Shown: one piece after another, positions 48,711 through 60,115 of the stretch
Layout of the letters: each line of letters opens with the position of its first letter
Position numbering within the stretch: position 1 is the first letter of the stretch
NCBI GenBank assembly: GCA_947044405.1
Contig: CAMRHE010000063.1
Span: 6,735,001-6,799,000, forward strand
Origin: Leptodactylus fallax
Lineage: Eukaryota; Chordata; Amphibia; Anura; Leptodactylidae
Direction of reading: 5' to 3'
Length of the DNA stretch: 64,000 nucleotides
The notes under the pieces: model-generated
Databases searched by the model: none
What the model was told of the DNA's origin: nothing
What the model saw: only the letters and a program-made list of their open reading frames with translations
Position numbers and translations under genes: made by a program

Positions 48711-48880
48711 TTGCCGCGGGCCGGATTCTCTCACACCATTGAGAAACTGCTGTTGAACTTTAACAGTAGTTGCTCGAGTACAGTAAAGGGGTTGTGCCGC
48801 TATGGCCATTTATTCCCTATCCAAAGAGCAGGGAATAAGTGTCCGATTTCTGGGTCCCCCTAAGGCCTCCATGTGAATGG
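48711..48880. mobile_element. Palindromic element fragment
   Basis: aaaggggttgtgccgctatg at 48785 followed by attccctatccaaagagcag and gggaataagtgtccgatttc resembles family D ends. Confidence 0.45.
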
Positions 48881-49875
48881 GGTGCCAGTGCACTTGGCGT
48901 TACACCAATTGACAAAATCCTGCGCTTCCCCTTAGTACTATCTAGCTACTGCTACAAGGTTTGCACTGGCGGCCCAATATATAGAGCAGGTCCCCATCAG
49001 GACCCCATGCAGAGCCGCTCAGAGCGCGCTCCCATGTCACCTTGGCTTAGCCCAGTGGTCTACTCTACGCAAGACGACCATAACAAGTCCATAAAATATC
49101 AGAGAGATGGAAGAAAAATACAAATCTCATTTTAAAAAAAGTTAAAAATTTTCAAAAATATTAAAAAATGTTTGTAAAAACTTTATTGTACAATATTGTA
49201 ACTTTTGCAGGCATAGCAGATCCTACGTGTGGAATTATTAGGAGACCACCCGGGCGTCTCTGACATCTTTACGGGTCTGCAGACTAGTTGAGCAGTAGTG
49301 GAGCGTGATGGTGTCAGAAGGTGCATGTGCAGTAAGGTTGAGGTTGAGTTGTTAATGTAGCATGTAGTCCTCAGGAGAATGGCCGCTCTTTGATGATTTA
49401 GGGGGTTATTTGAAGAATGCTTAGAAGCTTTCATGAGTGACACCTCATTAGCTACAAGTGGAATGTTCTGTTGATATTGGAATCCTCAAAAATGGCGGCC
49501 CCTTCCTGGGAGACGCGTCGTCTTACAGATAGTGCTCATGGCTCTATGATCTTGGCGAATTGTGCATGAAAAATCACAACCTTTTAGTGTCTCTTATAAC
49601 ATTTGCAGCTGTCAAACCAATTCACTATTGTCTTCTGTTTAAACACTATGGGGTCTATTGACCAAGACGATTTCCTCATCTTCCTTCCTCATCAAATTCT
49701 GACACAGCAGAAATACTCCTGGAACGTACACAACATCTTACTAGTACCGCTAACTTATTAAGGGGCAGCGACACAGGTCACATGGGCAGATACAGATTGG
49801 AGGGCAGGTCTATGAATGGAAAATTCTAGCAAATGGGGCAATAACAAAAACAAAATCTGGTCCTTATGGCCATAA
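48881..49875. other. No gene seen
   Basis: Includes an AT-rich patch at 49120-49200. No recognised repeat. Confidence 0.35.
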
Positions 49876-50132
49876 TGGGCTGTCTATCTATCGTATCTAT
49901 CTATCTATTATTATCTATCTCCTATCTATCTATCGTATCTATCTATCTATTATTATCATCGTATCTATCTATCTATTATTATCTATCTCATTCTATCTAT
50001 CTATCTATCATCTATCTATCTATATCTCATATCATATCTATCTATCTATTATTATCTATCTCATATCTATCTATCTATCTATCATCTATCTATATCTCAT
50101 ATCTATCTATCATCTATCTATCTATATCTCTC

Positions 50133-50167
<35 letters not shown>

Positions 50168-50215
50168 CATTTATCTATCTCTCATATCTATCTATCTATC
50201 TATCGATATAGTTTT
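49876..50215 (+). repeat. TATC tetranucleotide array
   Basis: (TATC)n with tcatatc and ttattatc interruptions that recur in a semi-regular pattern. Confidence 0.96.
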
Positions 50216-50315
50216 TCATCCACATATTTATGCCAGCTTACTTAAAGATTTTAAAATACAGTATGTATCTATGTACTTTCTTCTGTCTATCTGTGTATCT
50301 GTTTACTATCTTCTA
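50216..50315. other. Short unique island between arrays
   Basis: Starts with gtttttcatccacatattta (50211), repeated exactly at 50877. Confidence 0.7.
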
Positions 50316-50402
50316 GATAGATAGATAGATTGATAGAAAAGATAGATAGATATGAGATAGATAGATAGATTTGAGATAGATAGATAGATAGATAGATAGG
50401 TA
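50312..50402 (+). repeat. GATA array, opposite orientation
   Basis: (GATA)n with tgagata interruptions. It is the inverted counterpart of 49876-50215, so the two could pair across ~100 bases. Confidence 0.94.
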
Positions 50403-50629
50403 TATAAATTCTCCTAAATTATCTCAGTGTGAAATGATCAGTAATTCTCTACCTACTATTTATCCATCCATCTAACAAGATTCTGGTAGGTATACATTAT
50501 TTTGTTTAACCACGTCTGAAGAGGAGATAGGGGTACCACCGTGCAGCTTGTGGGAGATTTTTGGTTTGGGGTTGTCCACTCCTTTTTCATCTCATAGCTA
50601 TATGTGTAATATCTACCTATTTATCTATG
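50403..50629. other. No gene seen
   Basis: Short unique stretch between tetranucleotide blocks. Confidence 0.35.
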
Positions 50630-51177
50630 CCATATAGTTATTTCTATATATGTATCCATCTATCTACAGTATCTACTATCATTTCATAGCTTTCTATCAC
50701 ATGTGTACCTATCCATCATCTCATATCTAGCCTCAACATTATGTACTATCGTCTATCTATTTCATAACTATCTATCATATCTATCTATTTCATATATATC
50801 TTATATCTATGTCTCCTATCTTCTACAGTATCTACTGTCTTCTACCTATTTTTATATCTATCTCATATCCATCTGTGTTTTTCATCCACATATTTATGAC
50901 CAGTTAGAGTATTATATGAATTATTTATCTATGTAATATCTTTCTATCCATGTATCTATTGACAGTTTCTACTATCTTCTATCTACATCATATTGCATAT
51001 GTCACTCTCATATTGTCTACTTTATATCTCTCTATATCATATCTATCTATCTCATATCTATCTTTCTATCTATATCATATCTATCTATCTATCTATCTAT
51101 CTATATCATCTATCTATCTATCTATCTATCTTTATATCTATCTATCTATCTATCTTTATATCTATCTATCTATCTCA

Positions 51178-51208
<31 letters not shown>

Positions 51209-51300
51209 ATATCTATCTATCTATCTATATCATATCTATCTATCTTTATATCTATCTATCTATATCATATCTATCTATCTATCTTTATATCTAGCCATCC
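50630..51300 (+). repeat. TATC array, long and compound
   Basis: Degenerate TATC up to ~51000, then clean (TATC)n with regular tatatcatatc and tttatatc interruptions to about 51290. An internal gtttttcatccacatattta at 50877 marks a ~666-base duplication of the 50211 block. Confidence 0.95.
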
Positions 51301-52067
51301 ATCCACCTATCCATCCTCCTTTTGATAATAATAGAATACTTTCCAGTCTTTATTTCTGTCACTTTCTTCTGTTTCACTTTTACTAACTGAATTTTTTGTG
51401 TTTTCTTTACATGGCCCTGCGGCCTGTTGTACTGACCTCGTAGGCAGCCATTAAAGGTAGGAAGGAATGAATAACGGGTATTATTTTTCGGCACCCACCT
51501 GCACGTGGTTTCCAGTTTGTGTCTATGGTTTCCTTGAACCCTCAGGCATCAGACGATCACTTTGATCATATGTGTCAGTCAGAACTATTCTCGTCGGTCT
51601 TTTTTTGGGGACAGAGGTACCGTGCGCCGCGCTCAGCAACTGTTGAGTCAATTGGGGTTTTTAACGGTGTTTGTGCTTTTTTCTTTGAGATAATAGTGAT
51701 GACACACATCTGCCGAGACAGCTGCTATATTGGGAACTGCTGGTTTTTGCACCATGGGTGATCTATCAGGTGAGACGCATTTTGCAGGTACATGTTCTAC
51801 AACTTTCCTGCATCTTAGGAATTTCAGGCTACATTCTAGAAGGTCTGCTAAAAGGAATTTAGTGAAATAGTGAAATAAATTTACAATATAAATCCTGTAA
51901 TCTGTATGTACCAGAATTAGCAAACATGGCTGCTTTCTGCTTCTCAGGAAGTGACATCATGTCCCAGGACTGCGCTGTAGTATTGCCATGTGACCAACAG
52001 ACGTGATGTCACTTCCTGAGAAGAAGAAATCAGCCATGTTTTTTAATCCTGGATAAAAAAGATCAGG
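51301..52067. other. No gene seen
   Basis: A 48-base exon-like segment at 51722-51769 was considered and rejected. 51950-52040 contains a gaagtgacatcatgtccca / acgtgatgtcacttcctgag inverted pair (51951, 52000), a small palindromic element. Confidence 0.45.
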
Positions 52068-52320
52068 GCCAGCCATAGACATATGAGACCTGTTGGAGTC
52101 TGTAGGGTCAGTCGCAGTGTCCGCCTAACATCGGCTGCCAAAAAAAAGGTGCACGCGCAACTTTTTTGTCCACCTCTGTCAGGTTAAAAACAACGGACCC
52201 CATTATAGTCAACGGGGTTCGTCAGGCTCCATATGTAACCATTATCTTTGCAGTCCACCCTCCGTAAGAGGAAAGGCCTGCATGGATGTGAATGGAGCCT
52301 AACATAGGTACATGGTCACT
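52068..52320. mobile_element. Probable degraded palindromic element
   Basis: gtgtccgcctaac, acttttttgtccacc and acggaccccattatagtcaa are shared with 54030-54065 and 55125-55170. Confidence 0.5.
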
Positions 52321-53639
52321 TTTCACCCAAACATTTATACCCAAATGCCCCTGAAACCAGGGGTGACCTCCTGAATCCACCAGGCTCACTGTCATTGTTA
52401 TGTGTCAGTTGTGTCACGAAAAAGGGACATGACCAACCCATGTCACAAAAAAAGGGGTGTGACACACACAAAAAAGGGCAGAAGGGTTGTGGCCTCACCA
52501 ACAGGTGACCGTGACCGTGAAATCTGCCATTACAATGCCAAATAATACTACGGTACTGTGCTAAAATAATACTGCCATACCATGCCTATATAATAGCAGG
52601 GCTGATATAACAATGACACGATAAAACCATCAAAAAACAGCCATAAAATTGGTCCAAATAATACGGCTGAATAATGAAGAGTTTAATAGGAACGTCCCAG
52701 GGGGTTTAGTTAAGAAGTTCATGGTAAAGACTCATGAGATCACCCAGATCCCCGCAGATCAACTGTTTGAATCAGTCCTGTAACATCCGTCAGGGGACCA
52801 GAACAACGGACAGTCGATGCTAGTGTGAACCCCCATGGATCGGCTGCTTGAATCAAACCTGTAATGTCACGTTCAACTGTAACATTGCATGCAAATGAAT
52901 AAAGCCTAGAAAACCCCTTTAAAGCCTTAAAAACATCACGGAAATAAGGGTATGTTCACATACATAAGCAACATGGCGCGTACCGTACCCCTACAGTATG
53001 CGATCAATGTGCGATCACTAGGGGTCAGACCTCCAAAAACTGATCTCAGTCAGTAAATACAATTTTTGGTTAGGGGTGATGGCAGAGTGTGAGGGAGCAG
53101 AGAGAACGTGTCCTCCTACCGGAAGGTTCTTTAAAAGATATCGCAAAGGAATATTTCATTGTGACAAAATGTGAACAAAAAACAACAAAAAAAAAAAACA
53201 CAGGGAAATCTATCAGACTAATGGTTAAGGGTATCCTTCTTCTTTAAAGAATGTAGTGTTTTTCTTTATTGGCCTGGAGCCACGGAGCGTTTGAAGTCCC
53301 CCTCCCTTTAAGCCGTATGTTAGGAAACTCCCTTAGCAAGAATAGCACCTCTGAAGTTATCACTAGAAACCACATAGTGCACTATCAGGGCAAGACGCGG
53401 CCAAACAATCAGCTGGAGACAGGCACAAGGATGATGGTTCACAGAATAACACAAGACGGATTCCAAGAACAAACAACATTTTGTCTGCGGGACCAAGAGG
53501 CCTTTTCCCTGGTGTTACCATACGTGATAACAAAAAGTCTGTAGGAAGAGGCCTGACCTTTACAGAACATATGGAGAACGTCTCATTAACCATAAAATGA
53601 AGCAAGTGGAAGTGACTGTATGGGGGGTGGGGTGGGGGG
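52321..53639. other. No gene seen; palindromic-element pieces
   Basis: 52790-52840 (ggaccagaacaacggacagt, gctagtgtgaac) and 52885-52922 (gaaaacccctttaa) are ends of MITE families. The rest is unrecognised. Confidence 0.4.
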
Positions 53640-54400
53640 TCGCAAACTTTTGTCTATGCGAGTTGTCCATAGCCTTTAGACATTGCCCCTTTGAAGGTCC
53701 ACTGATGTTCGCATTTCTGTGGGGGATGAAGGGTGAGTAGATGCAGTGGACCTCTACTTGCCCAAATATGACCAACTTACTTGGCAAACACCCTGTGCCC
53801 ACAGGTGCCCCAGAAAAGACCCCATAGGGGTCTCTCAAACTTTTGTATATATGAGTTGTCCATAGCCTTTAGAAATTACCCCTTTGATGGTCTATTGATG
53901 TTCATGTTCCTGTGTGGGAAGAAGGGTGAGTAGATGCAGGAGACACTAGCGCCAGGCTCTCCATCGTTTGGGTCCATCAAGGGACCCGAACAACAGAGAG
54001 CCGGACCACTTAAACAGCGGTTACGCACAAAGATTGGCGGACCCCATTGACTATAATAGTGTCCGCCATTTCAAAATTGGAATTGGTGGAGAAAAACAAA
54101 TCCTCCATCTAGGACTTTTCACTCCACTGATTTTCGGCAGTCTCTCAATGGAGACTCCGGCGCAAATATGAACCCAGCCTTACCCAAATATGACCGACTT
54201 ACTTGACGTCCACCTCATGCCCACAGGTGCCCCATAAAATGAGGCCAGCATAGGGGGGTCTCAAACTTGTTTATATAAGTTGTCCTTACCCTTTAGAAAT
54301 TACCCCTTTGATGGTCCATTGATGTTCACATTCCTCTGTCGAAGGGTGAGTAGATGCAGGAGACCTCTGCTTACCCAAATATGACCAACTTACTTTACAT
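53640..54400 (+). repeat. ~192-bp tandem triplication interrupted by a MITE
   Basis: tcaaacttttg-type starts at 53643, 53834 and 54260; each copy runs through gttgtccatagcctttaga, acccctttgatggtc, gggtgagtagatgcag and cccaaatatgacc. Copies 1 and 2 are ~192 bases apart; copies 2 and 3 are ~426 apart because ~236 bases are inserted in copy 2. Confidence 0.9.
53946..54181. mobile_element. Palindromic MITE inserted in a tandem repeat
   Basis: Starts actagcgccaggctctccat and ends ccggcgcaaatatgaaccca then gcctta. It interrupts ggagac / ttacccaaatatgacc, which is continuous in copies 1 and 3. The left ~14 bases expected for the family are missing. Confidence 0.8.
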
Positions 54401-55079
54401 TGTAAGCAGCTGGTAAAAAGTATAGCCATATAGAGTTCTCACATGGACGTCGCTGGCTTCAAAGGTTGCCGACATATTCCACGTTGGTGGTAGATCTACC
54501 AAGCTTGGTGGTGCTACAGACACTGTGAGACTATATAGAGCAACATGGCCAGGGTTTGAGATCCAACCAATCTTATCATTACTCCAAAACTTTTTAGAAT
54601 TGGTATTGTTATGTGAAGCAGTGTCACATTGGCCCACCTGAGCATCCAAGACCCTCCGGTGGGCCCAGGGTCTAACACAATAATGGTTCAACAGAAGACA
54701 CCCAAATGTGAAGTGTATTATGGTCCATGTCCTAGGGGTTGTTGGAGGTTGGGCCCCCAAAATCATTTTGTTTGGTGGGTCTAAGGAACCTCAGTCTGAC
54801 ACTGATGTGAAGATTAGGCTTACTTTTACTGAGGGTTGTATACCTTGGTCTTAATTATTAAGATGACAACCACCCAAATTGTCGAAAGTCACTGTGTAAA
54901 TACAGTAGACTTGGTGTGTAGATGATAAGAGTCTCAGTGTGTCTGTAAAGGATTACTGACTTCTAGCTGGACGGCTCTAGGCTATGGACATTTCAAACTT
55001 CAGGTGCTTGGTATGTAAGGATGCCCCAAAAAAAGGTCAGGTGGCTCCCTAAAAGGCACTGCTGGGAGACACACTGAGA
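54401..55079. other. No gene seen
   Basis: 54640-54810 (gttggaggttgggcccccaa, ggaacctcagtctgacactg) resembles 24306-24372, so a shared dispersed repeat is present. Confidence 0.5.
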
Positions 55080-55275
55080 TCCTTCTAAGGCTACGTTCAC
55101 ATTTGCGTCAGAGTCTACATTACGCAGCTTTTTTGTCCACCGCTTGATGTTTCCTATTATAGTCCATGGAGTCCACTGTATGCAACTGCTACAATACTGA
55201 TCCACCTGTCCATTGTTCTGGTCCTCCAGCGGACCAGAACAATGGACGGTTGACGCTAGTATTAACCTAGTGTAA
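55080..55275. mobile_element. Palindromic MITE of the GTTCACAC type
   Basis: ctacgttcacatttgcgtca at the left and gacgctagtattaacctagt at the right. The centre ggtcctccagcggaccagaa is palindromic. Confidence 0.7.
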
Positions 55276-55339
55276 AGATTGTGGTGTACTGATACTTTCT
55301 ACCATAACATTTGTTTCATGGGGGAAAAAGAAGGAGAGG

Positions 55340-55640
55340 CGAGGTTTCCCAGGGTTGATAATTGATGACCTATTCTTAGGATACGTTATCAATTGGAAAT
55401 CGGCAGGGGTCTAACACCCAGGAACCCCACAGATCAGCTGTTTGAAGAGGCTCCAGCATTCAGGTGAGCATTGCGGCCTCTTCACTACTTGCCAAGAATA
55501 GCGCCATATATTGTATAGTGGCTGTGCTTGGTATTGCAGCTCAGCCCATTTACTTGAATGAGACTAAGTTGCAATCAGGTCATGTGACCGATGAATATGA
55601 CATCACTTGGCCTGTGATGAGGAAGTGGCACTGCTCCTTT
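55340..55640. mobile_element. Palindromic element family B copy
   Basis: ttgatgacctattcttagga, tgtttgaagaggc, cattgcggcctcttcactac, ttgtatagtggctgtgcttg and ggtattgcagctcagcccat in order. Confidence 0.85.
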
Positions 55641-55734
55641 TACCCTACTGTACCACGTACCTGGACCTGTCTTATTACCCAGGGCCTGAAAATGTTCCAA
55701 AAATACTTGTAAACAGTGGCATCGTGCACAAGCA

Positions 55735-56050
55735 TTAAATGGGTTGTCCTTGTCGATATCTCTATCTGGTTATTTTGACATTATGGAGGACAGGTCCCTA
55801 GTTTGGACCCCCCTCCCCTTCTAAAAAGCTACTAAACCAGCTGTTTTCCAAAAATGAAATTAGAATAAAAAAGGTCCAATATTTTTTTTTTTCCAAAAAC
55901 AGTGCCTCCCTTGCTTACAGGCTGTGTATGGTATTGCAGCTTATTCAGAGACCCTTGAAATGGGCTGAGCTGCAATACCAGATGCAGCCTGTACACAAAA
56001 GTGGCGCTGTTTCTGGGAAATACATCAGATTTTTTTTTTCCTAATCCCAA
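55735..56050. mobile_element. Palindromic element family C, copy 1
   Basis: ttccaaaaacagtgcctccc mirrored by gtggcgctgtttctgggaaa; ggtattgcagcttattcaga mirrored by gctgagctgcaataccagat. Left end taaatgggttgtccttg. Confidence 0.8.
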
Positions 56051-56717
56051 TCACGCCCTGTAATGTCTTATCTCGTGTCAGAGACATAAAATAATAGTCG
56101 TAGGTAATGTCGTTTCCGTGGAAGCTTTTGTTTTCTCCTTATGTAATATCCTACAATTGTGTTCCCACAAAGCATCGTTTAGTCCATTTTCATTTTCGGC
56201 TTGAACTGCGGCCCAGAATTCCTGAATCTGTTGTAACCATTTATTTTTATTATGTCATACGGTAAAAACAAAAAAAAAAAAAAAATTGAAAGGATTTTCA
56301 CCTAAGCAGCAATCTACTGAAGGTCAATGATCCCCTGCCGTAAGCGGCTGCCAGTAATGGCCGGATAATCTCTGTTACATCACAGGCCGTGACACCTGTA
56401 AAATATCAGCGGCTGAGATCAACGAGACATTGCAAATCATATTAATATGCCGCTAATAAGCGGAAACGAGGACAAAAACATCTCTACGCTGCAAACTTTT
56501 TGATTTTTTTTTTTTTTTTTTATACCCTAGTGCTAATGTTCTTTATTGATTGGTATATTATATTATACAATTATATTAAAAAAAAAAAAAAAATCAGGTT
56601 GTCACAGCTCCGCCCCATCCATAAAATCATAACACTATAGATTTATGTATGTGTCTTACAATATAACAGGAATGACATCAACACTTCTCTATCTCCAACC
56701 CTAAAAGTGGCAGTACA
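56051..56717. other. No gene seen; paired T and A runs
   Basis: A T run at 56502-56520 and an A run at 56577-56593 are inverted and only ~55 bases apart. Confidence 0.4.
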
Positions 56718-57079
56718 CATTAAAAGGGATTTTCTAGGACATTCATTGATGACCTATCCCCTGGGGCCCCGGCTGATCAGCTTTTTGACGAGGCGGCAGG
56801 TTTCGCATGAGCACTGCAACCTCTTCAAGTACTTACCAAGCACAGCGCTATACATTGTATAGTGGTTGTAGTTGGTATCGCAGCTCAGCCCTTTCACTTG
56901 ACATACCCTATACAAGTGACTGATGAAAGTGACATCACATGGCCTGTGAAGGGAACACAACTGCAGTTTATGGCAGGTGATCCGCAGGGGCCCTGGGTGT
57001 CAGACCTCCACGGTTCTTCAGTTGATGACCTATCCTAAATATAGGTCATCAGTCAAAAAGTCCCGGAAATCCCCTTTAA
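56718..57079. mobile_element. Palindromic element family B, full-length copy
   Basis: ttaaaagggattttctagga at the left; aggtcatcagtcaaaaagtc and ggaaatcccctttaa at the right. Internal ccaagcacagcgctatacat and tgtatagtggttgtagttgg. TTAA on both sides. Confidence 0.87.
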
Positions 57080-57369
57080 ATGAGCAAGAGCTATTCCTCC
57101 CGATTTCTGAATACACATGCATACTCAGCTTGGCATGTGTTCTCAATAGAGAGAGGGAAATAAGCTGCTGGCGGACACCACCATACACATAGTCAGCCAG
57201 TCTCGCTAAAATTGGCAGGTTCCTATGTCATTAACTCAACATCGATGCAAAGGGGGGAATTTAGTAAAATAGGCATGCCCCTTTTCTATTGCGAAAGAGG
57301 CGTAATTTTTTGGTACACATCCATTTGCTCCAATACTGATCCTCTTTTGGTTCATACTGCACCAATGGG
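57080..57369. other. No gene seen
   Basis: Unrecognised sequence. Confidence 0.35.
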
Positions 57370-57632
57370 GGAACCTCTGTGCTCCCACCATACACTTAGC
57401 TCTGCTGCCTTCATGTTCTTCCACACACTCAGATTTGCTACCTCCATATTTCCCCCTACACACACTAAACTCTGCTACATTCACATTCAACCACACACTC
57501 AACTCTACAACATCTACCTTCTCCCTCACTCACACAGCTCTGCTGTAACCACATTCCCCACCCCACAAACTGAACACTAGTACATACATATTCTCCCACA
57601 CAAACTCCGCTCTGCTACATCCACATTTTATA
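57370..57632 (+). repeat. Diverged ~33-40 bp tandem repeat
   Basis: Repeats of cacacactcaactctgctac followed by atccacattctcc type words, about seven units with many changes. Confidence 0.75.
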
Positions 57633-58437
57633 TAAATGTGGACTCCAAAATACTAGCAATTAGTTGTCCTGTCATGTGGAGGAAACTTCTCCACATAGCA
57701 CATGATGACCACCTGGAGGTGTTTACACGACCCCCCACCCCAGGGGGAGTGACCTACAGTTTGGGAAACAATGCTTCAGACAAACAGGGGGTCCCTTTGT
57801 TTGGGATTCTCTTATAGTTGCGAGAGGAGCCAGAAATGGTGGTCTCATCATTATGGAGTACCTGACATATCCCTTTATAACACAGACAATCCGTGTATAT
57901 GCCGCAAGGGACACAGTGTAATACTTTATATGCCCTGCAGTGGCGCTGTAACAAAAATGATCTTCTGCCAAGTTTATATATCAATTATAATTGGTCGTTG
58001 AGCAACCCATTAATGGGACTTGCTGTGATCAAGGAGGAATCATTCCAAAAAGTTGTCCAAAGCGTCTGTAGTTTTATTGAAATTGGACAGATAGCCAGAT
58101 ATAAAAATTATTTTATTAAAAAAAAAAAAAAAAATTAGGTAGCAATTTTGTTAATTACATATCATTCTTAATACCTTTTTAAAAAATTCAAAAATGTTAT
58201 TACTCTTATTTACTATATTAGAACTTTTTTGGATTCATATATTTTACTGTAGTTGCCACAAAGAGAAAAAAAAATAGTGCAGTTTTTTGTTTTTGTTTTT
58301 TTTTTAATTACAATTTTTGAAATTCTGTCCAAAAACAGAGAATGAAAAAAATTTGAGAAATGTAAATGTAACATTAAAAGGGATTTTGAGTCATTGATTG
58401 GTCGCACTAGAGGAAGGTCCCCTGTTGGAGAAGACGA
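57633..58437. other. No gene seen
   Basis: 58110-58135 is poly-A and 58290-58305 poly-T; otherwise unremarkable. Confidence 0.4.
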
Positions 58438-59458
58438 CGTGGATGTGACCCTGCTGCTTCACGTGGATGTGACCCTGCTGCATGACCCTGCTGCTTCACG
58501 TGGATGTGACCCTGCTGCTTCATGTGGATGTGACCCTGCTGCGTGACCCTGCTGCTTCACATGGATGTGACCCTGCTGCTTCACGTGGATGTGACCCTGC
58601 TGCTTCACGTGGATGTGACCCTGCTGCTTCATGTGGATGTGACCCTGCTGCTGCACGTGGATGTGACCCTGCTGCTTCACGTGGATGTGACCCTGCTGCG
58701 TGACCCTGCTGCTTCACGTGGATGTGACCCTGCTGCTTCACGTGGATGTGACCCTGCTGCGTGACCCTGCTGCTTCACGTGGATGTGACCCTGCTGCTTC
58801 ACGTGGATGTGACCCTGCTGCTACTGCACGTGGATGTGACCCTGCTGCTTCACGTGGATGTGACCCTGCTGCTTCACGTGGATGTGACCCTGCTGCTTCA
58901 CATGGATGTGACCCTGCTGCGTGACCCTGCTGCTTCACGTGGATGTGACCCTGCTGTGTGACCTTGCTGCTTCACGTGGATGTGACCCTGCTGCTTCACA
59001 TGGATGTGACCCTGCTGCTTCACGTGGATGTGACCCTGCTGCTTCACGTGGATGTGACCCTGCTGCTTCACGTGGATGTGACCCTGCTGCTTCACGTGGA
59101 TGTGACCCTGCTGCTTCACGTGGATGTGACCCTGCTGCGTGACCCTGCTGCTTCACGTGGATGTGACCCTGCTGCATGACCTTGCTGCTTCACGTGGATG
59201 TGACCCTGCTGCGTGACCCTGCTGCTTCACGTGGATGTGACCCTGCTGCTTCACGTGGATGTGACCCTGCTGCGTGACCCTGCTGCTTCACGTGGATGTG
59301 ACCCTGCTGCGTGACCTTGCTGCTTCACGTGGATGTGACCCTGCTGCTTCACATGGATGTGACCCTGCTGCTTCACGTGGATGTGACCCTGCTGCGTGAC
59401 CCTGCTGCTTCGCGTGGATGTGACCCTGCTGCTTCACGTGGATGTGACCCTGCTGCTT
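58438..59458 (+). repeat. 24-bp minisatellite with E-boxes and a 13-bp side unit
   Basis: Main unit: gtggatgtgaccctgctgct followed by tcac. A shorter gtgaccctgctgc unit is inserted at irregular intervals, about a dozen times. Most main units contain CACGTG (about 28 by eye); the exceptions are CATGTG, CACATG or CGCGTG, single-base changes. Several frames on both strands stay open because 24 is divisible by 3; they are not genes. Confidence 0.97.
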
Positions 59459-59846
59459 CTGACGAAACGGTTATCAATATCCTGATATTTACCAGAACTT
59501 TACAAGGAAGGATCAAAGGGAATGAAATTACTGAAGAGCTATCTCTGGAATCCAAGACTTTGCCCTATTCAGAAGTGTTCTGCAGGGCATCTAAATAAAC
59601 CGAGCGGAGCATACGATAGTCTTGATGTCCAACCACACGCAGAAGAGACGAGCCCCGGTCAGCCATTTCTAGGAATGGATTTACATAATTCTATCATTTT
59701 TCCTATAAGGCAACCAGTCTGTCGGTCTTTAAAGGGACGGTCATCTAATTGAATCTCATCTTCATGTGCGTACGGTAATTGCAATCGATTGTTCCCTTTA
59801 AGATGTAGTAATTTCCAGTATTCATCTTTGGCAATAGGTTTTTCTT
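59459..59846. other. No gene seen
   Basis: Unrecognised sequence directly after the array. Confidence 0.35.
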
Positions 59847-60115
59847 AAAGGGGTTTTCCAGGACTTAAATAGTTAATATGCTTAGGATAGGTCACCAATA
59901 TCAGATCACCGGAGGTCCAAAATCTACCACCCCCTACTGATCACTTGCTTAAAGCGGCCATAGCACTTCGACAAGCATACCAAATACAGCGCCATACATT
60001 GTATAGTGGCTTTAGTGGGTATTGCAGCTTGAATAAGACTGAGCTGCACACAAAAATTCCACACCCAAAAGTGGGTGGTGCCAATAGTTTAGGGGCGGGA
60101 CTTATACACAGTGTT
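59847..60115. mobile_element. Palindromic element family B, partial copy
   Basis: aaaggggttttccaggactt, gcttaggataggtcaccaat, cagcgccatacattgtatag. The right half is lost. Confidence 0.75.

Noticed and set aside
46704..48809. 701-residue minus-strand open frame
   Set aside because: It is the by-product of a 20-base repeat whose minus strand lacks stops in all frames. It starts inside a palindromic-element end, and the odd-length units show no sign of frame constraint.
51722..51769. 48-base exon or CCCH zinc-finger fragment
   Set aside because: The Cys/His spacing does not fit a known finger, the frame with Cys residues hits a stop before the donor, and the acceptor is weak.
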